Source of the DNA: Kribbella sindirgiensis
GTDB lineage: Bacteria; Actinomycetota; Actinomycetes; Propionibacteriales; Kribbellaceae
Assembly (NCBI RefSeq): GCF_004331435.1
Contig: NZ_SJKA01000004.1
Location: 310,001-374,000 of the forward strand
DNA: 64,000 bases
Reading direction: 5' to 3'
The first letter of the stretch is position 1. Every line of letters begins with the position of its first letter. Positions 53,534-61,445 of this stretch are shown in pieces. Below the pieces are notes generated by a model. It was not told the origin of the DNA. It searched no databases and saw only the letters and a list, made by a program, of their open reading frames with translations. The translations under genes were made by a program, and so were the position numbers.

Positions 53534-54286
53534 TCAGGTCGCGGGGCGTCTGTCCTTCAGCGCCTCGAACCGCTGCTCCCAGGCGTCATGCGCGTTCTTC
53601 GCGTCGCGGATGAACGCACTGCGGGCGATCCCCCACATCAGCAGGTTGTTCATCAGCGAGTACGGGAACGTCAACGGTCGGACGATGTCGACGAACAGGA
53701 CCACCCGGTCCTCCGTGGTGTTGTTCCAGGCCTCGTGTGGATAGGTGTCGTCGAACACCAGGCTGCGACCCTCTTGCCAGTGAGCCGTAACGCCGCCCAC
53801 GCGGATACCGCATGCCGACGCAGGATCCGGGATCTTCAGCCCGAGGTGATATCGCACAGCCCCCTTGTACGGACCACGGTGCTCGGGAAGGTGCTTGCCA
53901 GGACCGAGGATGGAGAAGAAGGCCGTCGTCAGACCCGGAACCTCGTCGAGCAGGGCTGCTGTCCGCGGACACAGCTCTCGGTTCTTCTCCATTCGCAGTC
54001 CGTATCCGGCGAAGAAGAACGTCTTCCAGTTGTCGTCGTCGGACAGTTCTCGCTGCCGAGCCGAGATGTCCTGGAAGTTCGGCAACGCGCTTCGATGGAC
54101 AAGGAGAGCGTCGAGCTCAGCGCGAACCTCGGTCCACTGCTGTTCGAGACGGGGGATCCACGGAAACACGTCGGTGGAGAAGAAGGGCTGGTCGCCGATC
54201 GGGGACCGGCTGCCCATTCTCCGCTCGAGCCACCTGACGGATGTTCGCAACGATGCTTCAAGAACGCCCGAGATCATTGCCCTCAT
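53534..54286 (-). CDS. Aspartyl/asparaginyl beta-hydroxylase (AspH family)
   Basis: ATG 54286 overlaps the stop of ricin-type gene E (ATGA). The 250-aa product carries the AspH domain: FFSILGPGKHLPEHRGPYKG with His136 and the Gly-Pro-Tyr-Lys-Gly loop, YHLGLKIP, and FDDTYPHEAWNNTTEDRVVL with His184, then DIVRP for 2-oxoglutarate. Two His bind the iron, as is usual in this family. It hydroxylates beta carbons of Asp or Asn in proteins, peptides or lipids. Strict coupling to a secreted lectin gene suggests either that the lectin is its substrate or that both serve one pathway. Confidence 0.9.
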   Translation of the reverse strand: MRAMISGVLEASLRTSVRWLERRMGSRSPIGDQPFFSTDVFPWIPRLEQQWTEVRAELDALLVHRSALPNFQDISARQRELSDDDNWKTFFFAGYGLRMEKNRELCPRTAALLDEVPGLTTAFFSILGPGKHLPEHRGPYKGAVRYHLGLKIPDPASACGIRVGGVTAHWQEGRSLVFDDTYPHEAWNNTTEDRVVLFVDIVRPLTFPYSLMNNLLMWGIARSAFIRDAKNAHDAWEQRFEALKDRRPAT

Positions 54287-54837
54287 CCCCCCGGAGTCAG
54301 ACGCCAGAACTGGTGCTTGCCGCCACCCCATGGCCCAAACTGCTCGTCCTGCACGAGTGGTGCGTTGTCGGCCGAGCTGGCGTCCTTGATCGTGACGTAA
54401 TACAGACTCGCCTGATTCTGGACGCTGTACGCGTGGGCGAACCACGGATCGAAGTCCGTCCGATAGACCCAGACCTGGCTGAGATTGCCGTCGCAGGACG
54501 ACTGGACAAGAGCTGCCCCCAGGGTCATCACGCCGAAGGGACCGGTCTTGTCGACATCCAGGCAGAGGCCGGTTCCCCGATTGACGAAGTTGACCTGCCC
54601 GGACGGCCTGCCGACCGCAGGCACCGATTCCCACTGCTGTTCGGAGGATCCATTGGCGACGCTGTCGAGGATCTGTTCGCCGGCACCCCCGACAGCGGTC
54701 CAGACTCTGTTGGTCTGTTCGCCGAGCGCTTGCGCCCGGTAGTAGACCTGTGTCGCCGCGGCCGTGAGTGGCAAACCGAGGCCGGCCAACATGGCCAGGC
54801 CGACGAGCGCGGCGCGTCTTCCACGAGTTCGGGTCAT
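54283..54837 (-). CDS. Secreted ricin-type beta-trefoil (QxW) protein E
   Basis: The start is ATG 54837, with AAGGA about 11 nt upstream. The 184-aa product has a signal peptide (RRAALVGLAMLAGLGLPLTA, cleavage after AAA). The mature domain shows GTGLCLDVDKTG, SSCDGNLSQVWVYRTD with the QxW motif, and a C-terminal HQFWRLTPGG. Its stop overlaps the AspH start and it follows the methyltransferase gene by 98 bp, so all three are in one ECF-controlled operon. The mature chain is rich in Asp and Asn, the target residues of AspH. Confidence 0.8.
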   Translation of the reverse strand: MTRTRGRRAALVGLAMLAGLGLPLTAAATQVYYRAQALGEQTNRVWTAVGGAGEQILDSVANGSSEQQWESVPAVGRPSGQVNFVNRGTGLCLDVDKTGPFGVMTLGAALVQSSCDGNLSQVWVYRTDFDPWFAHAYSVQNQASLYYVTIKDASSADNAPLVQDEQFGPWGGGKHQFWRLTPGG

Positions 54838-54935
54838 GTGACATCCATCCTTAGAGGATCTGCCGATGTGTCAGGCGACTTTCGGCCCGCTCGGCCCCTG
54901 CAGGGACTCATCCTGCTCGGCCATGACTCTCACGC

Positions 54936-55769
54936 CTATGCGGGTAATCCCTCAGATGTAGGGGCTATCGGGACGTCTCGGGCAGGCTTACGTCCGATGG
55001 CCACGTACATCGGCAGCACCACCCACGGGCGATATCGTGCCTCGTCGAGGCGCTCGAAGGCAGCCTCCCAGGCCCGGACCTCCTCGGACGTCGCGAAACC
55101 TGCAGCAACCATGGCAGCACGGGCAGTCCACTCCGGTCCTCGAACGCGTGCAGGAAGGCGAAATGCAGGGTTCGGCACATGAAAGCGTTCGACGTACAGA
55201 CCGGCCAGGTCCAGCAGACCGCCGAGACGTGCTCCATTACGGCCGTCATTGCCCAAGAACGACTGATAACGGCGGTACCGCTCCCCGAGCTCGACAAGGA
55301 GGGGCTCCGGCTCAGGAAACAGGACGCCACTGGTGAGATCGGCGTCGACGAGGTAGACAGCTCCCCCAGGTCTCGTCAGGTCACGCAGGTGTCCGACGAT
55401 AGCCGCCTGATCGGACGCGTTGTGCGCAAGCACATGCCGGCACATCACCACGTCGTAGGTGCCGAGCGGCAGTCCGGTGTCCTGGGCGGACCCTGAGACA
55501 ACGCTCGCGTTTGGCAGGTCGTCGACCTCGACGGTTGCCAACCGCAACGCTTCGGGGTCGCGGTCGACGCCAACCACCTGTCCGGACCTTCCTACAGCCT
55601 CGGACAGCCTGCGCAGCACCGCACCGGGACCGCACCCGACATCGGCTACCGACGCGCCAGGACACACGCCGGCCAACTGCCAGTCGTCCATCTCATGCTC
55701 GGACGCGGCTGCTGACATCGCTCGATAGCGATTCAGCTCACCTTCGTCGAGCTGCAATCCGTAGGTCAT
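54936..55769 (-). CDS. Class I SAM-dependent methyltransferase
   Basis: The 277-aa product has SVADVGCGPGAVLRRL, VVGVDRDPEALRLA, a VVMCRHVLAHN post-motif and a C-terminal helical lid, the UbiE-like layout. It is the first gene of the operon with ricin-type protein E and AspH, behind a consensus ECF-type promoter. The substrate is not evident. Confidence 0.88.
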   Translation of the reverse strand: MTYGLQLDEGELNRYRAMSAAASEHEMDDWQLAGVCPGASVADVGCGPGAVLRRLSEAVGRSGQVVGVDRDPEALRLATVEVDDLPNASVVSGSAQDTGLPLGTYDVVMCRHVLAHNASDQAAIVGHLRDLTRPGGAVYLVDADLTSGVLFPEPEPLLVELGERYRRYQSFLGNDGRNGARLGGLLDLAGLYVERFHVPNPAFRLPARVRGPEWTARAAMVAAGFATSEEVRAWEAAFERLDEARYRPWVVLPMYVAIGRKPARDVPIAPTSEGLPA

Positions 55770-55796
55770 CAGACTCCCGCCTCTCGCTCTCTACCG

Positions 55797-55825
55797 CACT
55801 ACGCACGTGGCGAGCTTGTCGGATC
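55797..55825 (-). promoter_or_regulatory. ECF-type promoter of the methyltransferase-lectin-AspH operon
   Basis: Minus strand reads GATCC, 17 nt, CGTAGTG, with the -10 element 28 bp before the start. Confidence 0.6.
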
Positions 55826-56187
55826 CAATCGGGGAGGTCGATGGCTTCGGCCTCGAAGAACGGTTCCACTTTTGGCGAATTCCGGCGTCGGGAGTCTATG
55901 AAGCGATGCGGATGGTCGAGCTCAAGTCTGTGCAGGACGGCTGGCTCCGCGCCGTGTAGGGGAGATCTGCGCCGGGCTTGTTGGCCTTGCCCAGCGCGCC
56001 GGCGGTCCATCAGCCGGCGGTCGGGTCGGCGGCGATCGCGAAAGCACCTGTGACACCAAGGAGGACAACGCGGTTCAAGAAACGTTTGGGGAACGACCGT
56101 CACTTCCTCGCCGGGCCGACACAGCATCTGGCCACCGTCAACACCTCACGTGCAGCCAGTCGGCCAAACTCAGTGTCGGCCGACCTG
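55826..56187. other. Gene-free stretch after the RiPP operon
   Basis: The minus strand holds a signal-peptide-like scrap near 56000-56080 (RVVLLGVTGAFAIAADPTAG) that ends in TGA. A second piece in another frame follows (TAGALGKANKPGADLPYTAR). This may be a dead secreted-protein gene; no start with a ribosome-binding site is evident. Confidence 0.4.
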
Positions 56188-57519
56188 TCACGAAGAGGCC
56201 TCGTCGTTCCTGATGCTGAGGTGGATCGGCTGGTGGTAGCGGTCGAACAGATAGTACGGACGGGCCGCACGAAGAAAGGACCGCGTGCTGTCGAACCCTC
56301 GTGCCCGCATCATCGGCAAGAAGTCGGCAGCGTCGACGCACCAGCGTCGTCTGAACCAATCGATGACCCGCTGCGGGTCCAGCTCATGGTCGGGCACCGG
56401 CGTATGCGATCGCTGAGCGTCGTTGAGAAGCAGGTACGAGCTCGCTTCCGCCCGGACAGCAAGCGCTGCCGCCTCGGTACACATCGGGTCGGTCCGGAGC
56501 CGCGCCCGCTCCCCGTACAGTGCACGCGAGGCGACCTTCGCCAACTGGACCTCCGTGGCCAGCTCACGTTCCGCACTGAGTAGCCAGTACGAGTAGGTGG
56601 ACGGAGCTGCCTTGACGTCGACCAAGCGGTTGTTCGCCGCAAAGCGAAGGGCAGCCGTCACTGTCTCGGCTTGCCTTGTCGTAACGGGCCCGTGCCCGCG
56701 TCGGGCCAGGTCCTCGAGCGCCGTCGCTTCATGAAAGGCCGGATAGTCGGCGGCAAAGAGCCTGCACAGACGAAGCCATTCGGGCTCAGGCCGCCGCCAC
56801 TGCAAGAACATGGCCGTCTCGTGAAACAGCCAACCAGGCGGTTCGTCGCGAGGCAGATCGAGGGTGCCGTCCAAAGCTCTTGTCAGAATTGTCGCTGCGT
56901 CGACCTGCTTGACATCGACGCTACTGCGAACGAAGTCGTGAAGCTCGGCCAGCCGCCCGGCATCGGGCGAGTTCGTTCGCACGCCGGCTAGAATCGTCGG
57001 CCAGGTACGGCGCGAGAAATGCAACGTCTTCGCCGCTTGCACCACCGACCGTGCCAGTTCGTCGTCGCAGACTCCCGAGCCGACGGCGCGGCTCAGGTGG
57101 TACCGAACCGAAACGAGCGCCTCAGTCAGAGGACGAAAGCCGTTCTCGGCGTCGGCATGCAGGACAGCGACCTCGTCGTCGCCGACCAGAGCTCCATCCT
57201 GAAACGCGCCGAAGACCGAGCCGTGCCCCACCATTCCGTAGTCGTGGAGCTCAGCGGCCCGGAGGGCGCCCATCGACGCTCCCCCATGGACGCGAATGCC
57301 GCGACTGAGTAGATACAGGATCTCTTTGTGCCGAACCGCGGGCCGCTTGTAGAAGTAGCCGTCGATGAGCACGACGATGTCTCCCGGCGAGGCGTCCAGA
57401 TCCAGCAGGTCGCCTGCCTCTGCCGGAGGTAGCAGTACGCAGTGACGATCAGGCGTCCTGGACGGCGTTCTGCCGGACCGTGTCGCAGACGGCCCGACGA
57501 AGATGTAGGTCTTGCTCAC
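56188..57519 (-). CDS. TfuA-like protein of the RiPP operon
   Basis: GTG 57519 overlaps the YcaO stop (GTGA). The 443-aa product starts with a TfuA domain: YIFVGPSA, GDIVVLIDGYFYKRPAVRHK, LLSRGIRVHGGASMGALRAA with the conserved Ser-Met-Gly-Ala-Leu-Arg. About 250 further helical residues follow, longer than a bare TfuA. TfuA partners of YcaO enzymes help install backbone thioamides, as in methyl-coenzyme M reductase and in ribosomal peptide pathways, by supplying sulfur. Its place as last gene of a translationally coupled operon fits that role. Confidence 0.88.
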   Translation of the reverse strand: MSKTYIFVGPSATRSGRTPSRTPDRHCVLLPPAEAGDLLDLDASPGDIVVLIDGYFYKRPAVRHKEILYLLSRGIRVHGGASMGALRAAELHDYGMVGHGSVFGAFQDGALVGDDEVAVLHADAENGFRPLTEALVSVRYHLSRAVGSGVCDDELARSVVQAAKTLHFSRRTWPTILAGVRTNSPDAGRLAELHDFVRSSVDVKQVDAATILTRALDGTLDLPRDEPPGWLFHETAMFLQWRRPEPEWLRLCRLFAADYPAFHEATALEDLARRGHGPVTTRQAETVTAALRFAANNRLVDVKAAPSTYSYWLLSAERELATEVQLAKVASRALYGERARLRTDPMCTEAAALAVRAEASSYLLLNDAQRSHTPVPDHELDPQRVIDWFRRRWCVDAADFLPMMRARGFDSTRSFLRAARPYYLFDRYHQPIHLSIRNDEASS

Positions 57520-58772
57520 GCCGCTCGCTGCCTTCCCATGCCCAGTCCTGGGCCCACGACTCTTACGACCGGGATGCCCACCTGGGGGTGGGTGAGATCA
57601 ACGACGATCGGGGATTGTCCCGTTCTCGCAGCGATCAATGACGCCGCGGCCCGTACATCATCCTCGATACCAGGTCGACAGGTCGTAGCGATGTCGGTGA
57701 AGCGGACATCAGACCGAACAGGCGCTGGGGGCCAGGGAGGGTGGGCGCTGTTGGGCAGTTGAACGTCACGGTAGACCGAAAAAGGCAGGTCGTCGCGGGC
57801 GCCGGCCACCGCGGTCAGGCGTGACTGAGCGGCCTCCGTCAGGGCCCTCGCAAGGGCAACGTCCCGGTCGAAGTGGCAGCCGAACCCGTCAAACACAAAT
57901 GGGAAGTCCACCGACCAAATCGATGCCGAGAAACAGGCGATGCCGTCCGTCCCGCAGTCGGTGACGCGCAGGTGGACGTCTGCGGACAACAGCAGATCGA
58001 CGAGTACACGGCTGCAGCCGTCTTCGATGCTGTCAAGATCTACCTGCCCGACGTACGAGGGTGATGACCTACCGACGGTAGCTGTCAGATCCCGCTCGAG
58101 CACTTCGAGCAGGCCGTGCAAGGTTGCCTCGGCTACAGAGTTCCCGCTGGCCAGACCGTTGCTGGACTGAACAAAGAGTGGCGCGGACAGGTCGCCGGAC
58201 GGCTCATCGTTGAGCACGATGTACTCGAGCGGCACAAGCGTCCGTGAGAGGGTCAGCACGTCTTCGCCCTCGATCCACGGGATCTCCAGAGCTTCGGTGA
58301 GCAGTGATCCGCCGGCGAGATGCAACGTCCGGACGTTGTAGGTCAATACCGGCTGGAGGTCTGTTATGGAGTCGACGACGTGCGGAGCCCGGGCTTGCTC
58401 GGCGTGCCACAGCTCAATCGCCTCCATCGCTGCCGATACCCGGGCGAGATCGTGGCTGATTCCTTTGCCCTGGGAGACGGACAGGGTCGCCGCGTTCGGA
58501 CGAACCGCCTGCCACACGGGGATTCCGATCTCGTCGAGCATCGTGAGATCGCCGACGCGGCTGATGCCGACGATGGAGAACACGTCTCGCGCACGCCGCC
58601 AGGTCGCGTTCGCTGTCACGACGCGATGAGTCCCGAGCATCACCGCCTTGCCGGTACCGCGGTCGATGTCCGGCGGCGACGGGATCGATGGCTCATCCGG
58701 AACGAGCGCTTCGCTTAGGAAAAGCTCGTGTGAGCCACGATCGCCGGTGTCGGCCAAGTCTGACGGTCTCAT
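57516..58772 (-). CDS. YcaO-domain cyclodehydratase/thioamidase
   Basis: ATG 58772 overlaps the cupin stop (ATGA); the frame is open further upstream but inside the cupin gene. The 418-aa product has the YcaO ATP-binding features: RVSAAMEAIELWHAEQ (about 111-126) and SNGLASGNSVAEATLHGLLE with VLERD (about 204-228). There is no fused E1-like or ocin-ThiF domain, and the C terminus lacks the PxPxP end of azoline-forming enzymes. With TfuA next to it, ATP-dependent thioamide formation on the small peptide is the likeliest reaction. Confidence 0.9.
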   Translation of the reverse strand: MRPSDLADTGDRGSHELFLSEALVPDEPSIPSPPDIDRGTGKAVMLGTHRVVTANATWRRARDVFSIVGISRVGDLTMLDEIGIPVWQAVRPNAATLSVSQGKGISHDLARVSAAMEAIELWHAEQARAPHVVDSITDLQPVLTYNVRTLHLAGGSLLTEALEIPWIEGEDVLTLSRTLVPLEYIVLNDEPSGDLSAPLFVQSSNGLASGNSVAEATLHGLLEVLERDLTATVGRSSPSYVGQVDLDSIEDGCSRVLVDLLLSADVHLRVTDCGTDGIACFSASIWSVDFPFVFDGFGCHFDRDVALARALTEAAQSRLTAVAGARDDLPFSVYRDVQLPNSAHPPWPPAPVRSDVRFTDIATTCRPGIEDDVRAAASLIAARTGQSPIVVDLTHPQVGIPVVRVVGPGLGMGRQRAA

Positions 58773-59968
58773 GTCCTGCCTTCGCCGCGCCTGTCGGCAA
58801 CCGAGACCGCCTCGTGGATTGCGAGTCTGCTGATGAGCGACAGCGCGGGTCGTCTGCCGATGGCGTCGACAAGTTCTGAGAGCAGGCATTCCTGGTTCTG
58901 AAGGATCAGTCGCAGGGCGGGCCTGAAGGCCGCCGGTAGCTTGATGATCGCTCCTTCGACCTCGAGAGCGTCGTGCGTCTCGGAACCGGCGAGTTCCTGC
59001 AGAGTCGGCAGCGCAGCTATCCGAATCTCCTCCGCGGGTAGGCGCGCGAGGATCTCGAGCTTCGTCAGGACGGAGGATGTGTCCGTGGGAGCAACACCAA
59101 GCTCGGTCCGATTGTGGCCGGCTTTCTCGGCCAACTGCCGCGTGAAGTCAGCGACACGCGTCAACTGTGTTTGGTGAAGGCTCGTCGAATCGGTTGTGAG
59201 CAGATTCGGGATCTGCAGGAATTCGGTCGAGTTCAAGACCTCGTCGACGAGCGGGCGAACGAGGGCGGCCCAGTCGGGAGTCTGGCACACCATGGTGATG
59301 TGCACGGACAAGACGTCAGGGGCTGTCGCGACATGCGGAAAGCCCTGAGGGAGGTAGAGGACATCGCCGGGGCGCAGGGTCGTCTCAATGATCGGATCGC
59401 CTAGATCCAGCGCCCGTCCCTCGCCGTCGGAAGGGTAGATGCGACCAACGGACGCGGTCGACATCCGCGAATAGATTCGCCAGAGCTTCTCGCCATGCAC
59501 CTGCACGATGAACGCGCCCAGTGGGTCATGATGCGCTTGGAATCCGGTCTCGCCAGGTGGCGTGATGAAGGCATGGGCCCGCATCGTCGTCGCGAGACTG
59601 TGCGCCAACGAGTCACAGGCCTCACGGACCGACAGAGCGAAGTCTTCGACCCGATCGATCACCAGCGTCGCGCCGCTCGCGAACTCGCCGATTACCAGGT
59701 TGGGTTCTGCTCTGTCCGGAATGTAGTCAGCCGTCGTCTGGAACATCCGCAGGTAGTCCTGCCGAGCCACCGGACGGCCACGCTTCATCACGCGAATGTG
59801 CGGTCCTCGCAACGCCGTGCTCGTCAGGATCTTGTTCAGCTCCGCGATCGAGAGCAGTGCTGCCGGATCAGTAACCTTGGAGCGGCCCAGGTACGGCGAT
59901 TCGAGCCAGTGCTCCGCGATGAACTGGTCGCTGTCATCGACCAGGCTGGCAAGAAGATTGGAGTCCAC
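58769..59968 (-). CDS. JmjC/cupin_4-type peptide hydroxylase of the RiPP operon
   Basis: GTG 59968 has GGGAG 8 nt upstream; GTG 59977 and a longer form from 60028 are possible. The 399-aa product has FITPPGETGFQAHHDPLGAF with the HxD iron ligands (H146, D148), VHGEKLWRIY, and RPGDVLYLPQGFPHVA with the distal His (212). The helical C-terminal third resembles the winged-helix/dimer part of ROXA/NO66-like oxygenases. These use 2-oxoglutarate to beta-hydroxylate Arg or His residues. It lies between the precursor and YcaO genes and overlaps the latter by 4 bp. Confidence 0.88.
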   Translation of the reverse strand: MDSNLLASLVDDSDQFIAEHWLESPYLGRSKVTDPAALLSIAELNKILTSTALRGPHIRVMKRGRPVARQDYLRMFQTTADYIPDRAEPNLVIGEFASGATLVIDRVEDFALSVREACDSLAHSLATTMRAHAFITPPGETGFQAHHDPLGAFIVQVHGEKLWRIYSRMSTASVGRIYPSDGEGRALDLGDPIIETTLRPGDVLYLPQGFPHVATAPDVLSVHITMVCQTPDWAALVRPLVDEVLNSTEFLQIPNLLTTDSTSLHQTQLTRVADFTRQLAEKAGHNRTELGVAPTDTSSVLTKLEILARLPAEEIRIAALPTLQELAGSETHDALEVEGAIIKLPAAFRPALRLILQNQECLLSELVDAIGRRPALSLISRLAIHEAVSVADRRGEGRT

Positions 59969-60041
59969 GTCTGACACTCCCGACGGTGATGGCGCCCGAC
60001 GGGCGACAGGGCGCCGAAGCCCTGCCACCCGCTTGTGAGAT

Positions 60042-60149
60042 TCAGTAGAGATGGATGATCAGGACTTCGGCCGCGTAGGAGTCGGGCTCGCGGACGTCCT
60101 CGATCTCGATCTTGAAGTCATCGTCCAAGATCTGATTCTCCTCGACCAT
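60042..60149 (-). CDS. Putative RiPP precursor peptide (35 aa)
   Basis: ATG 60149 has GAGAGGA 7 nt upstream and a consensus ECF-type promoter 36 bp further up. The product begins MVEENQILDDDFKIEIEDV, an acidic leader-like part in which FKIE recalls the FxLD motif of actinomycete lanthipeptide leaders. It ends REPDSYAAEV and then LIIHLY. It has no Cys or Thr and only one Ser, so azoles or lanthionines are unlikely. Backbone thioamides (TfuA/YcaO) and side-chain hydroxylation of His33, Asp or Arg (JmjC) would suit it. The gene is 73 bp upstream of the cupin gene on the same strand. Confidence 0.75.
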   Translation of the reverse strand: MVEENQILDDDFKIEIEDVREPDSYAAEVLIIHLY

Positions 60150-60184
60150 GGCGTTCCTCTCTGTTGATCACGTTGCCTGGAACG

Positions 60185-60213
60185 CAGTACGGCCCGGCCG
60201 AGCTGATCGGATC
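60185..60213 (-). promoter_or_regulatory. ECF-type promoter of the RiPP operon
   Basis: Minus strand reads GATCC, 17 nt, CGTACTG, with the -10 element 36 bp before the precursor start. Confidence 0.65.
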
Positions 60214-60514
60214 ATCAGAGCGTGTTCGATCCAAGTCCCAGGTCGACGAGCTATGCGAGTCAGACGGACACGCAGAGCCACGTGCCGCGGCAACAGATTC
60301 AACCCGGATACACGGCGTACAGCTGCATGACCCGTCGCCAGCCCATCGCGCGCCAGGCCCTGGCTGCAGGCGTCAATGATGCCTTCGGCCAAGGCCGGCC
60401 GCTCCCCGGGCCCGAGGGCTCGTCGTGCACGACACGTTTGCGCCACGCCGGTCCCGACAGCTAACAGACCACCGGCCGACCAATCGATAGCCACGAAGCT
60501 CACCGGATCAAGTG
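60214..60514. other. Gene-free stretch between the RiPP promoter and the IS remnant
   Basis: I see no start with a ribosome-binding site and no recognisable protein in any frame, nor a strong hairpin or repeat. Confidence 0.5.
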
Positions 60515-60963
60515 GACGAAGGTGAATTCGGCGGCCGCCCACCCGACCACGCGTCGGGTGGCGAGGTCGGTGACGGTGGCCAGGTCGAGCCAGCGTTCCC
60601 AGGTCCGGATGCAGTCGATGTCGCGGCACCGTCGAGTGTGCAGCCGGCCGGCCCGTCGGGATCGATCGGGACTTTACCGCCGATCAGATCCCGGCGTGCG
60701 CGGCGGATGGGGCGTCAGCGACGGCGGTCTCTTCGACCTCCTGGGCATCCGTCCGCGCTAGTCGGCGACCCGTACGTTTCTCGGGGAGTCATCGTGGATC
60801 TCGGCGATCTTGCCTGTCAGCTCGGCGCCGCGTTGCGCACGCGAGGAGGCCCACCGGCGCGGTCGACGTAGTAGGCCGAACGGGAGGCTCGGAGCAACTC
60901 ACATGCCCGCTTGTCGTTGTGGTCGCCCTGCTTCTCCGCGTCGATGAACGGGTAGACGTTCAC
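60515..60963 (-). pseudogene. IS3-family transposase OrfB, broken
   Basis: GTG 60963 overlaps the OrfA stop. The minus strand reads VYPFIDAEKQGDHNDKRACE, LLRASRSAYYVDRAG, ELTGKIAEIHDDS, the usual start of IS3 OrfB, then breaks. Farther on, in another frame, RTWERWLDLATVTDLATRRV and VGWA give part of the DDE catalytic core. The central part and the whole end, including the last catalytic Glu, are missing. Confidence 0.8.
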
Positions 60964-61271
60964 TGGGCCTCCTTCGCGAAGAAGGCCGCGGCCAGCTTGA
61001 GGATCTCCAGGTCCTCGCGCAACCGCCGGTTCTCCCGGCGCAACTGCGCGAGTTCGTCCTTTTCGCTCGAGGTCAAGCCGCCATCACCGGTGCCGGCGCC
61101 ACGTTCGGCCAGCCTCAGCCACTCCCGCACCGCTGCCTCGGTCAGATCGAAGTCCTTCACGACCTGACAGATCGACCGGTCACCGCGCTGGCACAGCTCG
61201 ACGATCTCGGCCTTGAACTCAGACGTGAACCAACGACGAGGCCCCGGCTTCTTCTCGCCCGTGGACTCCAT
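60960..61271 (-). CDS. IS3-family transposase OrfA
   Basis: ATG 61271 has AAGGA about 9 nt upstream. The 103-aa product shows RRWFTSEFKAEIVELCQRGD, SICQVVKDFDLTEAAVREWL (helix-turn-helix) and the leucine-zipper-like LAQLRRENRRLREDLEILKL, the standard IS3 OrfA layout. It looks intact, but its OrfB partner is broken, so the element cannot move on its own. No clear terminal inverted repeats are visible at either side. Confidence 0.88.
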   Translation of the reverse strand: MESTGEKKPGPRRWFTSEFKAEIVELCQRGDRSICQVVKDFDLTEAAVREWLRLAERGAGTGDGGLTSSEKDELAQLRRENRRLREDLEILKLAAAFFAKEAQ

Positions 61272-61445
61272 GATGAACATCCTTCCGGAGCACAAGCTCC
61301 CGACCTCGGTTGTCCGTCACAACCGGGTAGACCCACTCATGTGGAGCCGAACTCACGACCAGCGATCTCAACGCCACCGCATAGAGCAGAATCCCGCTGA
61401 CACTAGAGCTGTGACAGACGGCCGAACTCATTGACTGACCTCAAT

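Noticed and set aside
57425..57450. CGTACTG on the minus strand inside the TfuA gene
   Set aside because: There is no GAACC or GATCC at the right distance and it lies within coding sequence; a chance match.
60150..60629. A long minus-strand frame upstream of the RiPP precursor
   Set aside because: It mixes out-of-frame IS3 sequence with the promoter of the precursor and has no ribosome-binding site.
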